NCBI GenBank assembly: GCA_016124635.1
Contig: WGNJ01000002.1
Location: 1 to 64,000, forward strand
Reading direction: 5' to 3'
DNA: 64,000 nt
From: Alphaproteobacteria bacterium
GTDB lineage: Bacteria > Pseudomonadota > Alphaproteobacteria > Micropepsales > Micropepsaceae
The notes under the pieces were generated by a model. The model was given only the letters and a program-made list of their open reading frames with translations. It ran no database searches and was not told the DNA's origin. Shown piece by piece: positions 1-8,986 of the stretch; within the stretch, counting starts at the first letter, position 1, and every line of letters starts with the position of its first letter. A program made the translations under genes and the position numbers.

Positions 1-519
1 GAGATCGAAGCGATGGCCGGCGCCGCTTCGTCCGACGTCGGCTCCGGCGGCATGGTGACGAAGGTGATGGCCGCGCGCGTCGCGATGGATGCGGGCTGCA
101 GCATGGTCATCGCCAGCGGCGCGACGTTGGCACCGCTCAAAGCCATCGAAGATGACAAGCGCTGCACCTGGTTCATCGCGCCGGCGACACCGGCCGCCGC
201 GCGCAAGCGCTGGATCGCGGGCACGCTCAAACCCGCAGGCACGATCGTCGTTGACGCCGGCGCGGCTGCGGCGCTTGGTCAGGGCAAGAGTCTGCTGCCT
301 GCCGGCGTCAAATCGGTCGAGGGCAATTTCGAGCGCGGCGATTGCATTGCCGTTAAGGATATGAGCGGCAAGGAACTCGGCCGCGGCCTCATCGCCTACG
401 GTGCTCACGACGCGCGGCAGATCTGCGGCCGCAAGAGCGGTGAAATCGCAACCATCCTCGGCTACCGTGGTCGAGACGAGATGATCCACCGCGACGACTT
501 GGCTTTGACGCGCGCATGA
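1..519 (+). CDS. proB: Glutamate 5-kinase, C-terminal part (cut by window start)
   Basis: ATP-dependent phosphorylation of L-glutamate to gamma-glutamyl phosphate, the first step of proline synthesis, in the cytosol. The reading frame is open from base 1, so the 5' part lies outside the window. The visible 172 residues begin in the kinase core; the [11 protein letters not shown] stretch matches the GTGGMxTK glycine-rich segment of the family. The last ~75 residues (from about [16 protein letters not shown]) look like the PUA domain that many bacterial ProB proteins carry. The TGA stop overlaps the proA start by 4 bases (ATGA), so the two are probably translationally coupled, which fits the unstable, channelled intermediate. 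Confidence 0.93.
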   Translation, partial: EIEAMAGAASSDVGSGGMVTKVMAARVAMDAGCSMVIASGATLAPLKAIEDDKRCTWFIAPATPAAARKRWIAGTLKPAGTIVVDAGAAAALGQGKSLLPAGVKSVEGNFERGDCIAVKDMSGKELGRGLIAYGAHDARQICGRKSGEIATILGYRGRDEMIHRDDLALTRA

Positions 520-1802
520 GCGCACCGCTGACCGCCTCCACCGACACGCTTGCCGCAGATATGCGCGCAATGGGCATAGCAGCGCGCCAAGCTGCACGCG
601 CGCTCATGTTCTTGTCACCGACGGCGAAGACGAACGCCCTTCACGCCGCAGCGGCAGCGGTAAGAGCCGCCACCGACCGCATCTTGGCCGCAAACAAGAA
701 AGACGTTGAGGGCGCGCGCGCCCACGGCGCGACGCCAGCTTTTGTCGACCGCCTTGCGCTCTCGCCGAAGGCGATCGACGCAATGGCCCACGGGATCGAT
801 GTCGTCGCGGATATCGACGATCCCGTCGGCGCGGTCGAAGCCGAATGGACGCGTCCGAACGGCCTGAAAATCGCGCGCATCCGCGTTCCGATCGGCGTCG
901 TCGGCATCATCTATGAGAGCCGGCCCAACGTCACGGCGGACGCGGCCGCGCTTAGCATCAAGGCAGGCAACGCCGCGATCCTGCGCTGCGGTTCTGAAGC
1001 CCTGCATTCGGCCGTCGCCATTCATGAAGCGATTTCATCGGCGCTCGCCGCCAGCAATCTGCCGCGCGAGAGCATTCAAATCGTGCACACGCCGGATCGC
1101 GCCGCCGTCGGCCACATGCTTGCCGGACTCGACGGCAGCATCGACGTGATCGTGCCCCGCGGCGGCAAGAGCCTCGTCGGCCGCGTCCAGAAAGAGGCGC
1201 GCGTCCCGGTGCTCGCCCATCTCGACGGCAACTGCCACGTCTATGTCGACGCCTCCGCCGACATCGAGAAGGCAAAGCATATCGTCCTGAATGCCAAGAT
1301 GCGCCGTGTCTCGGTCTGCGGGGCGGCTGAGAAGTTGCTCGTCGATCGTGCCGGCGTGGACAAGTTCTTGAAGCCGCTGGTGCAAATGCTGCTCGATGCC
1401 AACTGCGAGATCCGCGGCGACGCGCCCACGCAAGCCGTCGACAGTCGCGTCAAGAGCGCGACGGAGGATGACTGGTACACGGAATATCTGGATGCGATCA
1501 TGGCCGTCCGCGTCGTTGACGGTGTGAGCGGTGCGATCGCGCACATCGCCAAATACGGCTCAGCGCACACCGATGCGATCGTCGCCGAGGACGCCTCGGC
1601 CATCGACAGGTTCTTGAAGGAAGTCGACAGCGCCATCGTACTCGCGAACGCCTCGACGCAATTCGCCGACGGCGCCGAGTTCGGCTTCGGCGCCGAGATC
1701 GGCATCGCCACCGGCCGCCTGCATGCGCGAGGGCCCGTGGGCGCTCGCGAACTCACCACCACCAAATACGTCGTGCGTGGCGATGGCCAGATTCGACCCT
1801 GA
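516..1802 (+). CDS. proA: Gamma-glutamyl phosphate reductase
   Basis: NADPH-dependent reduction of gamma-glutamyl phosphate to glutamate-5-semialdehyde, the second step of proline synthesis. The 428 residues match the usual family length of about 420. The aldehyde-dehydrogenase-fold nucleophile is Cys268 in [13 protein letters not shown]. Further family landmarks are the early [14 protein letters not shown] segment, HTDAIVAED, and the C-terminal [15 protein letters not shown]. The ATG lies in the 4-base ATGA overlap with the proB stop. The gene end overlaps the likely nadD start by 20 bases, so proB-proA-nadD reads as one operon. Confidence 0.97.
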   Translation: MSAPLTASTDTLAADMRAMGIAARQAARALMFLSPTAKTNALHAAAAAVRAATDRILAANKKDVEGARAHGATPAFVDRLALSPKAIDAMAHGIDVVADIDDPVGAVEAEWTRPNGLKIARIRVPIGVVGIIYESRPNVTADAAALSIKAGNAAILRCGSEALHSAVAIHEAISSALAASNLPRESIQIVHTPDRAAVGHMLAGLDGSIDVIVPRGGKSLVGRVQKEARVPVLAHLDGNCHVYVDASADIEKAKHIVLNAKMRRVSVCGAAEKLLVDRAGVDKFLKPLVQMLLDANCEIRGDAPTQAVDSRVKSATEDDWYTEYLDAIMAVRVVDGVSGAIAHIAKYGSAHTDAIVAEDASAIDRFLKEVDSAIVLANASTQFADGAEFGFGAEIGIATGRLHARGPVGARELTTTKYVVRGDGQIRP

Positions 1803-2412
1803 CCTCGTCCCGCCACAGGCGCTGGCGCAGCTCAACGCCGGCGCCAAAATCGGCTTGCTCGGCGGCTCCTTCAATCCGGCGCACGAGGCCCATGTTCACA
1901 TCAGCCTGGTCGCATTGCGCCGACTGAGGCTCGATGCGGTCCATTGGCTGGTGTCGCCGCAAAACCCGCTCAAAGGCGCGAGCGAAACCGCGGAGCTCGA
2001 AAAACGCCTCGCGCGTGCCCGACAAATCGCAACCGATCCGCGCATCGAAGTCACCGCCATCGAGCAGGCGCTTGGAACACGCTTCACCGTCGACACGGTC
2101 GAAGCCCTGCAACGCCGCTTCCCGAAGGCGCGACTCGTGTGGCTCATGGGTGGCGACAACCTCGCGCAGTTTCACCGTTGGCGCCGCTGGCAGGAGATCG
2201 CGCGCCGCGTGCCGTTCGCCGTGATCGCAAGGCCCGGTTACACGATCAACGCCCTGGCGGCGCCCGCGGCCCGGCTCTTTGCCGACGCCCGCGTAGCCGC
2301 ATCGAAGGCGGCTGAATTGCCGGGGAAGGCACCTCCCGCCTGGGTCTTCATCGAGGAAAGACTCGATCCCGCCTCGTCAACCGCCCTTCGTCAGCGCGGC
2401 CTGTGGCGTTAA
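1783..2412 (+). CDS. nadD: Nicotinate-nucleotide adenylyltransferase
   Basis: Converts nicotinate mononucleotide and ATP to deamido-NAD in NAD synthesis. The nucleotidyltransferase signature is [11 protein letters not shown] (residues 27-37, the GxFxPxHxGH type), and the second motif SSTALR lies near the C terminus. The frame is open further upstream, but ATG 1783 gives 209 residues and places the first motif at a normal distance from the N terminus; an upstream start at 1723 would lie deep inside proA. The Hyphomicrobiales order proA-nadD-rsfS-rlmH supports the call. Confidence 0.95.
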   Translation: MARFDPDLVPPQALAQLNAGAKIGLLGGSFNPAHEAHVHISLVALRRLRLDAVHWLVSPQNPLKGASETAELEKRLARARQIATDPRIEVTAIEQALGTRFTVDTVEALQRRFPKARLVWLMGGDNLAQFHRWRRWQEIARRVPFAVIARPGYTINALAAPAARLFADARVAASKAAELPGKAPPAWVFIEERLDPASSTALRQRGLWR

Positions 2413-2603
2413 TGCCGCAAATTTCGCGCTTGCCGTCATTAAGCCGTGAACCAAATCATGCTAGGGTTATTTGCGTGTGTGGGGCCGCGTCGGCTCTATG
2501 CCGCCCAAGGAAGGACAGGTTTCGGGATCGCATGACGCTTTGCTTCAAGGTCAGAATGCGCGCTCGGGATCTCGTCTATCGCGAGCAACTGATCGGCTAA
2601 CCG

Positions 2604-2609
2604 AAGGAG
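2604..2609 (+). promoter_or_regulatory. Ribosome binding site deciding a CTG start for rsfS
   Basis: AAGGAG followed by a 7-base spacer and CTG at 2617. Between the in-frame stop at 2590-2592 and the conserved core of RsfS there is no ATG or TTG, and the first GTG (2800) lies inside the conserved domain. This site therefore points to CTG 2617 as the initiation codon. Confidence 0.7.
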
Positions 2610-2616
2610 CAACAAG

Positions 2617-3075
2617 CTGGCCCCGAAAACCCCGGTCCGGTCCGCCCGGACAAAGTCTGTAACCGTCAAGTCGGATAAGAAGAAGACGCCTGCCAAGAAA
2701 ACGGCTGCGCGCAAGACCTCGGCAAAGACATCAAAGGCAAATGCCGAGCTTCTCAACCTGATTCTGAAATCGCTCGACAACGACAAAGCCGAAAACATCG
2801 TGTCGATCGACCTCAAGGGTAAAAACCCGATGGCCGATCACATTGTGATCGCCTCCGGCCGCTCGGCGCGTCATGTCTCGGCGATCGCGGAGCATTTGCT
2901 TCAATCGCTCGGCAAGACCGGCCTGAAGGCCAGAGTCGAAGGTCTACCGCAGGGCGATTGGGTGCTCGTCGATGCGCTCGACGCGATCGTTCACATTTTC
3001 CGCCCCGAGGTCCGCGCCTTCTACAATCTCGAAAAGATGTGGGGTGAGGATGCGCCGACGGCCGAGGCGGTTTAG
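2617..3075 (+). CDS. rsfS: Ribosomal silencing factor RsfS, probable CTG start
   Basis: RsfS binds uL14 on the 50S subunit and blocks subunit joining in starvation. The conserved domain begins around NAELLNLILKSLDNDKA and runs through IDLKGKNPMADHIVIASGRS, GDWVLVDALDAIVHIFRPEVR and FYNLEKMWGED. An ATG/GTG/TTG-only search would start at GTG 2800 and lose about 25 conserved residues. The frame is open back to the stop at 2590, and CTG 2617 sits 7 bases after AAGGAG, giving 152 residues. The extra N terminus is a Lys/Ala-rich tail (KKKTPAKKTAARKTSAK) of unknown role, possibly RNA-binding. The stop is 3 bases before rlmH. Confidence 0.88.
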   Translation: MAPKTPVRSARTKSVTVKSDKKKTPAKKTAARKTSAKTSKANAELLNLILKSLDNDKAENIVSIDLKGKNPMADHIVIASGRSARHVSAIAEHLLQSLGKTGLKARVEGLPQGDWVLVDALDAIVHIFRPEVRAFYNLEKMWGEDAPTAEAV

Positions 3076-3078
3076 CGC

Positions 3079-3531
3079 TTGGCTCTCGCCATCGACGTCC
3101 TGACCTTCGGTCGAGCATCCGGCACGCCCGAGACGGCGCTCGCGCAAAGCTATCTGACGCGCGCGCGCGACGCCGGCCGTGTGCTCGCACTCACCGGCTT
3201 TACCCTGATCGAAATCGATGAGCGCCGCCCGGAGAAGATGCTCGAGCTCTCGAAGGGCAATCTCACCGTCGCGCTCGACGAGCAAGGCAAGAGCATCGGC
3301 AGCGAAGCCTTTGCCCGTCAGCTTGCGCGCTGGCGCGACGGCGGAACGCAGAAAGTCCAATTCCTCATCGGCGCCGCAGCCGGCCTGCCGGCTGAAGCGA
3401 AGGCCGCGGCCTCGATGACGATCGCCTTTGGCCAACAGACGTGGCCCCACATGCTCGTCCGCGTCATGCTCGCCGAGCAGCTCTATCGGGCCGTCACGAT
3501 CCTGACCGGCCACCCGTACCACCGCAGCTGA
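3079..3531 (+). CDS. rlmH: 23S rRNA (pseudouridine1915-N3)-methyltransferase
   Basis: SPOUT-fold methyltransferase that modifies pseudouridine 1915 in helix 69 of 23S rRNA using S-adenosylmethionine. It has 150 residues with a TTG start 3 bases after the rsfS stop. The knotted C terminus is clear: FLIGAAAGL followed by HMLVRVMLAEQLYRAVTIL and the terminal GHPYHRS. The second and fourth glycines of the usual IGGADG loop are Ala and Ala here, a mild variation. Adjacent to rsfS as in most bacteria, so both act on the 50S subunit. Confidence 0.95.
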   Translation: MALAIDVLTFGRASGTPETALAQSYLTRARDAGRVLALTGFTLIEIDERRPEKMLELSKGNLTVALDEQGKSIGSEAFARQLARWRDGGTQKVQFLIGAAAGLPAEAKAAASMTIAFGQQTWPHMLVRVMLAEQLYRAVTILTGHPYHRS

Positions 3532-3643
3532 AGCGGAACGCGAGCCGCGGCCTTTTGAACGCAAGCGTTTCCTGCGCCTGGAACGGCGGCGCGATTGCCG
3601 CTACTTGTCCTCGAACTGCACCACCGCTCCGGATCTACGGCAC

Positions 3644-4399
3644 ATGTCAGTCAAGGACTTCGACCTCGTCATCATTCGCCACGGCCAAAGCGAGGCGAAC
3701 AAGGAGAACATCTTCACCGGCTGGCGCGATAGCCCGCTGTCGCCGCAAGGTGTCGAAGAGGCGCGTACCGGCGGGAAGCTTATGCGCGAGGCGGGCATGC
3801 GCTTCGATCTCGCCTACACCTCGCTTCAGAGCCGCGCCATCAAGACGCTCTGGCTTGCGCTCGAAGAGCTCGACCAAATGTGGATCCCGGAGATCAAGCA
3901 CTGGCGCCTGAACGAACGCCACTACGGCGCGCTGCAAGGTAAGAACAAAGTTCAATCGGTGGAGAAATTCGGCGAAGCGCAGGTTCACCTTTGGCGCCGC
4001 GGCTACGACACGCGTCCGCCCGAAGTCGAACTGACGAGCGGCGATTACCCCAAACATGATCCGCGCTATCGCGGCGTACCCGAGGCCGAAATTCCGCGCG
4101 GCGAAAGCCTGAGGGACGTCGTTGCCCGCGTCATGCCCTATTGGCAGAGCGAAATCTTGCCGCAAATCAAAGCCGGCAAGAAGGTCTTGATCGCGGCGCA
4201 CGGCAACTCGCTGCGCGCGCTTCTCAAGCATCTCGAAGGCGTCTCGGACAAGGCGATCGAAGAGATCAATCTGCCGACCGGCATTCCGAAGGCCTACAAG
4301 CTCAACAAGCAATGCCTCGCCGAGCGCGCGGAGTTCCTGGGTAATCCGGACGAGATCGCCGCCCGCATCCAGTCGGTCGCCAACCAAACCAAGCGCTGA
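3644..4399 (+). CDS. gpmA: 2,3-bisphosphoglycerate-dependent phosphoglycerate mutase
   Basis: Interconverts 3- and 2-phosphoglycerate in glycolysis and gluconeogenesis through a phosphohistidine. His13 in IIRHGQSEAN is the phosphorylated residue and His186 in AAHGNSLRALLKHLEG is the second catalytic histidine. LNERHYGALQG is the substrate-loop signature. ATG 3644 gives 251 residues, matching the E. coli enzyme (250); the frame extends back to a TTG at 3605 without family similarity. Its TGA directly abuts the stop of the convergent lrp-type gene (TGATCA). Confidence 0.95.
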   Translation: MSVKDFDLVIIRHGQSEANKENIFTGWRDSPLSPQGVEEARTGGKLMREAGMRFDLAYTSLQSRAIKTLWLALEELDQMWIPEIKHWRLNERHYGALQGKNKVQSVEKFGEAQVHLWRRGYDTRPPEVELTSGDYPKHDPRYRGVPEAEIPRGESLRDVVARVMPYWQSEILPQIKAGKKVLIAAHGNSLRALLKHLEGVSDKAIEEINLPTGIPKAYKLNKQCLAERAEFLGNPDEIAARIQSVANQTKR

Positions 4400-4867
4400 T
4401 CAACTCATCACGCTCTTCTTCGGCGCCCGCGGCAAGCGCTGCGGGACAGGTGTCGCCAAGATGAGTGACGTGTTGACGACGCCCGCCGCCGACAATCGGT
4501 CGACGAGATCATCGAGACCCGCCATCGATGACGCCGACACTTTGAGCACGTAACTGTCGGCGCCGGTCACCTTGTGACACTCCTCGATCTCCGGCGCGGC
4601 TGCGATCGTTGCCATCAACTTGGCGCCGCGGCTCGTGTCGGTGGCAATGCGCATCAAGGCTTGCACCGGCAGGCCCAGAGCTGCGCGATCGACGCTGATC
4701 GTAAATCCCTGGATGACCCCAGCCTCGCGCATCTTCGCGATGCGCTCCATGGCGGCCGGTGCCGAGAGCCGCACGCGCTTGGCGATCTCCCGATAGGACA
4801 TTCGGCTGTCGGCGGCGAGGATTTCGAGGATCTTTTCATCGATCTTGTCGATGTTAGGTTTACGCAT
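4400..4867 (-). CDS. Lrp/AsnC family transcriptional regulator
   Basis: A 155-residue feast/famine regulator. The N-terminal winged helix-turn-helix covers IDKIDEKILEILAADSRMSYREIAKRVRLSAPAAMERI, and the C-terminal RAM (ligand-binding and oligomerisation) domain covers about residues 70-145, including EECHKVTGADSYVLKV. ATG 4867 is preferred over GTG 4873 because AAGG lies 7 bases upstream of it. Divergent from the secreted hydrolase at 4989 with about 120 bases between them, so that gene and itself are plausible targets. Lrp regulators usually respond to amino acids; the ligand here is unknown. Confidence 0.9.
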   Translation of the reverse strand: MRKPNIDKIDEKILEILAADSRMSYREIAKRVRLSAPAAMERIAKMREAGVIQGFTISVDRAALGLPVQALMRIATDTSRGAKLMATIAAAPEIEECHKVTGADSYVLKVSASSMAGLDDLVDRLSAAGVVNTSLILATPVPQRLPRAPKKSVMS

Positions 4868-4988
4868 GCCCACGCCTTACAAATAGCGGCTCGATCGGTC
4901 GTTTCGCCTCACGGGCTCGCTTTGCGACACTGTCACGGCATCTTATTTTTGGCGAGTGCGCCTCACAACTCCGAGCAACAACATCGCC

Positions 4989-6407
4989 ATGATCAAACTG
5001 TTTGTGCCTGCGGTTCTGTTGTTGCTGTCGCTCGGTAGCGCCGCCGCAGCCGAGCAGGTGTCTCCTGCACCGGCGGCAGCCGATGCCGAAATCTTGCAGT
5101 GGCTGAAGTTGCGCGTCGACAAACAGTACCAGGCGACCGGCGTCGTCGTCGGCATTGTCGATCCCAGCGGCGAGCGGATCGTCACCTACGGAAGGCTCGG
5201 TCTGAGCGACACGCGCGCGATGAACGCCGACACGGTTTTCGACGTGGGATCGATCACCAAGATCGTCACGTCGCTCGTGCTGGCCGATATGGCCGCGCAC
5301 GGCGAGATTTCGCTCGACGACCCCGTCATGAAGTACCTGCCGGCCGCCAGTGTGACGATGCCGAAATATGACGGCCGCGAAATCACATTCGCCGATCTTG
5401 CGACCCACACGTCGGGCTTGCCGCTGCGTCCGGCGAACCTCAGGTCGACAGACCCCGACAACAAATACGCTGGATACTCGCTCGACGACCTCTACGCCTT
5501 CTTATCCAACTACAAGCTGCCCTACGCTCCCGGTAGCCGTTACGAATACTCGAACGTCGGCTACGGCCTCATAGGCGCAGCCTTGTCGCGCCGCGCCGGT
5601 GCAAGCTGGGCTGAACTCGTGCGCACGCGCATAACCAGCGTCCTCGGCATGTCGGATACGCGGGCCGATCTGACCGGTGACATGAAGCATCGGATGGCGA
5701 CCGGTTACGCGCTCGACCTTGCATCCTTGACGCTGACGCCCGCAAAGCACTGGGACATGGGCGCGCTCGAAAGCGCCGGAGCACTCCGCTCGACCCCTCA
5801 CGATCTCATGAAGCTGCTCGCCGCCGCGCTGGATCTGAAACCGTCTCCGCTCAAGCAAGCGTTCGACCTCACGCTAAGCACGCGCCGGCCCGGCGGCATG
5901 CAGCCGGCGACTGAAATTGCCCTTGGCTGGAACATCTTACGGACAGACGCTCGCGAAATCGCTTGGAAGAACGGAAACGTCGGCGGTTTTCGTACCTTCG
6001 TCGGACTCGATCGGAGCGCGCGCCGCGGCGTCGTCGCTCTCGCCAACGCCCAAACCGGCAACGGCGTCGACGATATCGGACTTCATCTTCTCGACCCGTC
6101 GATCCCGGTCGATATGCACGTTCCACGGCCGCACAAAGAAATTGCGCTCGCGCCCGCCGTGCTCGATCGCTACGTCGGCCGCTACCGCTTCTCCGAGACC
6201 GACACGATTACCATCGAGCGCGACGGCGATCACCTTGTCTGCCTGCTCGGTCCGGACAAACTGCCGCTTTTCGCCGAAGGCGAGCGCGACTTCTTTCTCA
6301 AAGTTGCGGACATTCAGCTGACCTTCGAGGCGATCGTGGCGGGCCGTCCAACCAAGGTGATTTGGCACCAAGGTGGCGAGGATCAGGTCGGAGTACGGAT
6401 CGATTAG
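4989..6407 (+). CDS. Exported serine hydrolase of the beta-lactamase/class C esterase family
   Basis: A 472-residue exported protein. The N terminus (MIKLFVPAVLLLLSLGSAAAA) is a clear signal peptide, supporting ATG 4989 rather than GTG 4956. The penicillin-binding fold has the catalytic Ser88-x-x-Lys91 in DVGSITK and the Tyr187-Ser-Asn motif in YEYSNVGYG. After the ~350-residue catalytic domain there is a C-terminal beta-rich region of the lipocalin-like type seen in this family (YVGRYRFSETDTITIERDGDHL). Substrate unknown: peptides, esters or beta-lactams are all possible, and clinical resistance should not be inferred. Two bases separate its stop from the stop of the convergent histidine kinase. 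Confidence 0.88.
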   Translation: MIKLFVPAVLLLLSLGSAAAAEQVSPAPAAADAEILQWLKLRVDKQYQATGVVVGIVDPSGERIVTYGRLGLSDTRAMNADTVFDVGSITKIVTSLVLADMAAHGEISLDDPVMKYLPAASVTMPKYDGREITFADLATHTSGLPLRPANLRSTDPDNKYAGYSLDDLYAFLSNYKLPYAPGSRYEYSNVGYGLIGAALSRRAGASWAELVRTRITSVLGMSDTRADLTGDMKHRMATGYALDLASLTLTPAKHWDMGALESAGALRSTPHDLMKLLAAALDLKPSPLKQAFDLTLSTRRPGGMQPATEIALGWNILRTDAREIAWKNGNVGGFRTFVGLDRSARRGVVALANAQTGNGVDDIGLHLLDPSIPVDMHVPRPHKEIALAPAVLDRYVGRYRFSETDTITIERDGDHLVCLLGPDKLPLFAEGERDFFLKVADIQLTFEAIVAGRPTKVIWHQGGEDQVGVRID

Positions 6408-6409
6408 TT

Positions 6410-7972
6410 CTAGCGAGCTGCGGCGGCGGGCGTCGCCCGGCCGTCTCCGCTTGGTCCTTCGTGGTTCTTGGACCGTTCGGGCGGGAACGAAGCTGTGACG
6501 GTCGTGCCGCGGCCGAGTTCGCTGGTCAGAGTCAACGTGCCGCCGTGTGCCTCCATGAGCCCGCGCGCGATCGGTAGCCCGAGGCCCGAACCTTTTTCCT
6601 TGCGAGCAAGCTGATGCTCGCCTTGTCCGAAGGTCTCGAACACCTTGCCGAGGTCGTCCGGATGAATGCCGACACCCGTGTCGCTGATGACGAAGTCGAT
6701 GCCGCCGGCTGAATTCATCCGCGCCTCGGCGGTGACGCGCCCGCCCTCGGGCGTGAATTTCACCGCATTCGCGAGGAGATTGAGCACGACTTGTTTGACG
6801 GCGCGATCGTCGGCGACGAGCAGCGGCATAGCGGGCGCGATCTTCGTCACGACTTCGACACCGCGCTGGCTTGCCGAATACTCCACGTATTTGCGCACTG
6901 ATTTCATCAGGTCTGCGACACCGATATCGATCGGCGACAGCACGAACCGCCCCGCCTCGATACGGGACAAGTCCAGCACGTCGTTGATCAGGCACAACAG
7001 ATGATGGCCGCTTGCGTGGATATGCCCCACATAGTCGTCGTAGCGTTGATCGCCCAGCGGCCCGTAGATGTTCGCACGCATGATTTCGGCGAATCCGATC
7101 ACGGCGTTCAGCGGCGTGCGCAATTCGTGGCTCATATTGGCCAGGAACTCGGACTTGGCTTGATTGGCGTGGTCCGCGCGGTGGCGAGCGCTGTCGGACT
7201 CTTCACGCGCTTGCTCGGCGCGGCGCCGTGCGGCTTCTGATTCTTCGCGCGCGATCTTCAGGCCGGTTATGAGCTCATCGTTGTCGTCGCGCAGGCTGAG
7301 CACGTCGCGCGCGCTGGCATAGATCACACGGGCCATCGCAGCCATGAAGGCACAATAGCCGAGCGCCAAGATTCCGATGCCCTCGTGATAGCCGTCGCCG
7401 CCGAACAGCGGCGGCAGCACCATCGCCGGCGCAAAGGTTGCAAACGGCGCGATCACATGCGGGTAGCTGGGCGCACACATGGCAGCACCGGCGGCGAGAC
7501 TGCATGCCGCCACCAACGTGAACAGCATTTGCCCCGAAAGCGGCGCATCGGCGTAGAGTGCGATACAGGGCCAAATCCAGATCAGATTGCCGATCGTCGT
7601 CAGCGCGGAGAGGAAGCTTGCCCACCGCTTCACTTCGTCGGGTGCGAGATGCTCCTTGCGCAACAGAGCCAAGCTGAACCAATAGCGCGGCGTGTTGAGA
7701 AGAACCGCGCCGACCCACAGCGCGATCCACTGAGTCGACGCCCACGCCGTCATCATCATTGCCATGGTAACGGCAAAGAGTGGCATGGCGACGACGCCCG
7801 GCAGGATGCTGCGCTCGGCCATCTTGAGTTGCGCGAGTCTGATCTCGGGAAAGAAGAAAGACGGCGAGCGTTGGGCGCCCGTGCGCGTACGCGCAAAGGC
7901 GGCGTCGATCAGCTTACTCAGATAAGCGCTCACGCCTTGGCTGCCCCAACCAACAGGTAGCCATCGTCGCAT
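6410..7972 (-). CDS. Membrane sensor histidine kinase without a partner regulator
   Basis: A 520-residue histidine kinase. Residues ~55-205 form a compact group of hydrophobic segments (about six membrane passes) with no large periplasmic loop. A charged coiled coil (about 215-265, rich in EESEAARRRAEQAREE-like text) leads to the HisKA domain with phospho-acceptor His282 in NMSHELRTPLNAVIGF. The HATPase domain has the N box (NLLANAVKFTPEGG), G1 (DTGVGI), F box and G2 (GSGLGLPIARGLM). It has no receiver domain and no response regulator gene beside it. The HisKA region resembles PleC/DivJ-type kinases of alphaproteobacteria. Ligand and partner unknown. Confidence 0.92.
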   Translation of the reverse strand: MRRWLPVGWGSQGVSAYLSKLIDAAFARTRTGAQRSPSFFFPEIRLAQLKMAERSILPGVVAMPLFAVTMAMMMTAWASTQWIALWVGAVLLNTPRYWFSLALLRKEHLAPDEVKRWASFLSALTTIGNLIWIWPCIALYADAPLSGQMLFTLVAACSLAAGAAMCAPSYPHVIAPFATFAPAMVLPPLFGGDGYHEGIGILALGYCAFMAAMARVIYASARDVLSLRDDNDELITGLKIAREESEAARRRAEQAREESDSARHRADHANQAKSEFLANMSHELRTPLNAVIGFAEIMRANIYGPLGDQRYDDYVGHIHASGHHLLCLINDVLDLSRIEAGRFVLSPIDIGVADLMKSVRKYVEYSASQRGVEVVTKIAPAMPLLVADDRAVKQVVLNLLANAVKFTPEGGRVTAEARMNSAGGIDFVISDTGVGIHPDDLGKVFETFGQGEHQLARKEKGSGLGLPIARGLMEAHGGTLTLTSELGRGTTVTASFPPERSKNHEGPSGDGRATPAAAAR

Positions 7973-8097
7973 CTACGCTCTTAAGGCGGCGTTGAGCGAA
8001 CCTTCTTGCAAAGGTTGCCATCCGGTAAATGCTAACCGGTGCTTTACCAACGAATGGCCCGACGAGCCACGCGACATCATCAAAATGCCGATTGCAT

Positions 8098-8982
8098 TCA
8101 GATTAGACCGGCAACCGTGTCTCTGATCTGCGGCCGCACGTCGATGCCGTTGGTCTCGTGCTCGATCGTATTGCAGGTCACGATGCGCGCCGGGCCGCCA
8201 GTGCGGAGCAGCTCGTAGGCATCGCCGGCGAAGATCGCGTGCACGCCGATGCAAATTGGCGTCGGCGCGGACATGGCGCGCAGATGATCTATGGCGGCTA
8301 TCATCGTGCGCGCAGTCGAGATGATATCGTCGACGAGCACCGGCGTCCGCCCCGTCAAGCTGTCGGGGTTCGGCAGCGAGACACGCACATCGCGATCACC
8401 CAGGCGTTCTTTCTCGAGCACGACGGCGGGACACGCCGCGCGGCGCGCGATGTCCTCGGCCCATTGCGCGCTTTCGCCGTCCGGCCCGATCACCAAGGGC
8501 GAGCGAACGTTTCTCACGATCCAATCCGAGATTGCCGGCGCAGCATGAACGAGACGCGTGGGGATTGAATAGACGTCCGACAACGCCGCAATCCGGTGCA
8601 AATGCGGATCAACGGTCGCCAGCCCGTCGAACGCAGCCGACAACAGTCGGGCGACGTAGCGCGCGCTGACCCCCTCACCACCGTGGAAGGCGCGGTCTTG
8701 GCGCATGTAGGCGAGATACGGCGCCACCAACATAATTTTCGCGGCGCCGAGATCGCGCAGAAGCGATGCCAACAGCTGAAGGCCGACTATCTTTTCGTTC
8801 GGGCGATCGAGAGTGCAGGCGACAACGACGGTCTTTCCCTTCACATCACCTTCGACGCGAAAATAAAGCTCATCGTCGGGGAAGTGCCGCGTTTCGAGCA
8901 AAGTCACTTCGAGACTCAGGCGGTCGGCCAAAGCGCGCGCCAACCTCTCATTGCCCGGATACGAAATGACTGTGGCGGCCAT
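8098..8982 (-). CDS. Short-type ribose-phosphate pyrophosphokinase (PRPP synthetase family)
   Basis: PRPP synthetase-family protein of 294 residues, shorter than the usual ~315. Visible motifs are YLAYMRQDRAF plus GEGVSARYVARLL (flexible loop and active-site Arg), VDPHLHR (divalent-metal region) and the PRPP-binding loop VLVDDIISTARTM. The true start is ATG 8982: the frame runs far upstream as a shadow of the neighbouring gene, but similarity begins at MAATVISYPGNE. It starts 4 bases after the phosphorylase-like gene ends, so the two are one transcript. The pairing suggests that pentose phosphate released by the phosphorylase is used for PRPP. It may be an accessory copy, with the housekeeping prs elsewhere. 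Confidence 0.9.
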   Translation of the reverse strand: MAATVISYPGNERLARALADRLSLEVTLLETRHFPDDELYFRVEGDVKGKTVVVACTLDRPNEKIVGLQLLASLLRDLGAAKIMLVAPYLAYMRQDRAFHGGEGVSARYVARLLSAAFDGLATVDPHLHRIAALSDVYSIPTRLVHAAPAISDWIVRNVRSPLVIGPDGESAQWAEDIARRAACPAVVLEKERLGDRDVRVSLPNPDSLTGRTPVLVDDIISTARTMIAAIDHLRAMSAPTPICIGVHAIFAGDAYELLRTGGPARIVTCNTIEHETNGIDVRPQIRDTVAGLI

Positions 8983-8986
8983 TGCG

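Noticed and set aside
2403..2600. 65-codon open frame after nadD
   Set aside because: No ribosome site, unlikely composition and no protein-like features; it overlaps the rsfS leader region.
4989..6407. Beta-lactamase resistance gene
   Set aside because: Has SxxK and YxN, but the C-terminal lipocalin-like part and overall form fit general esterase/peptidase relatives; no evidence for antibiotic hydrolysis.
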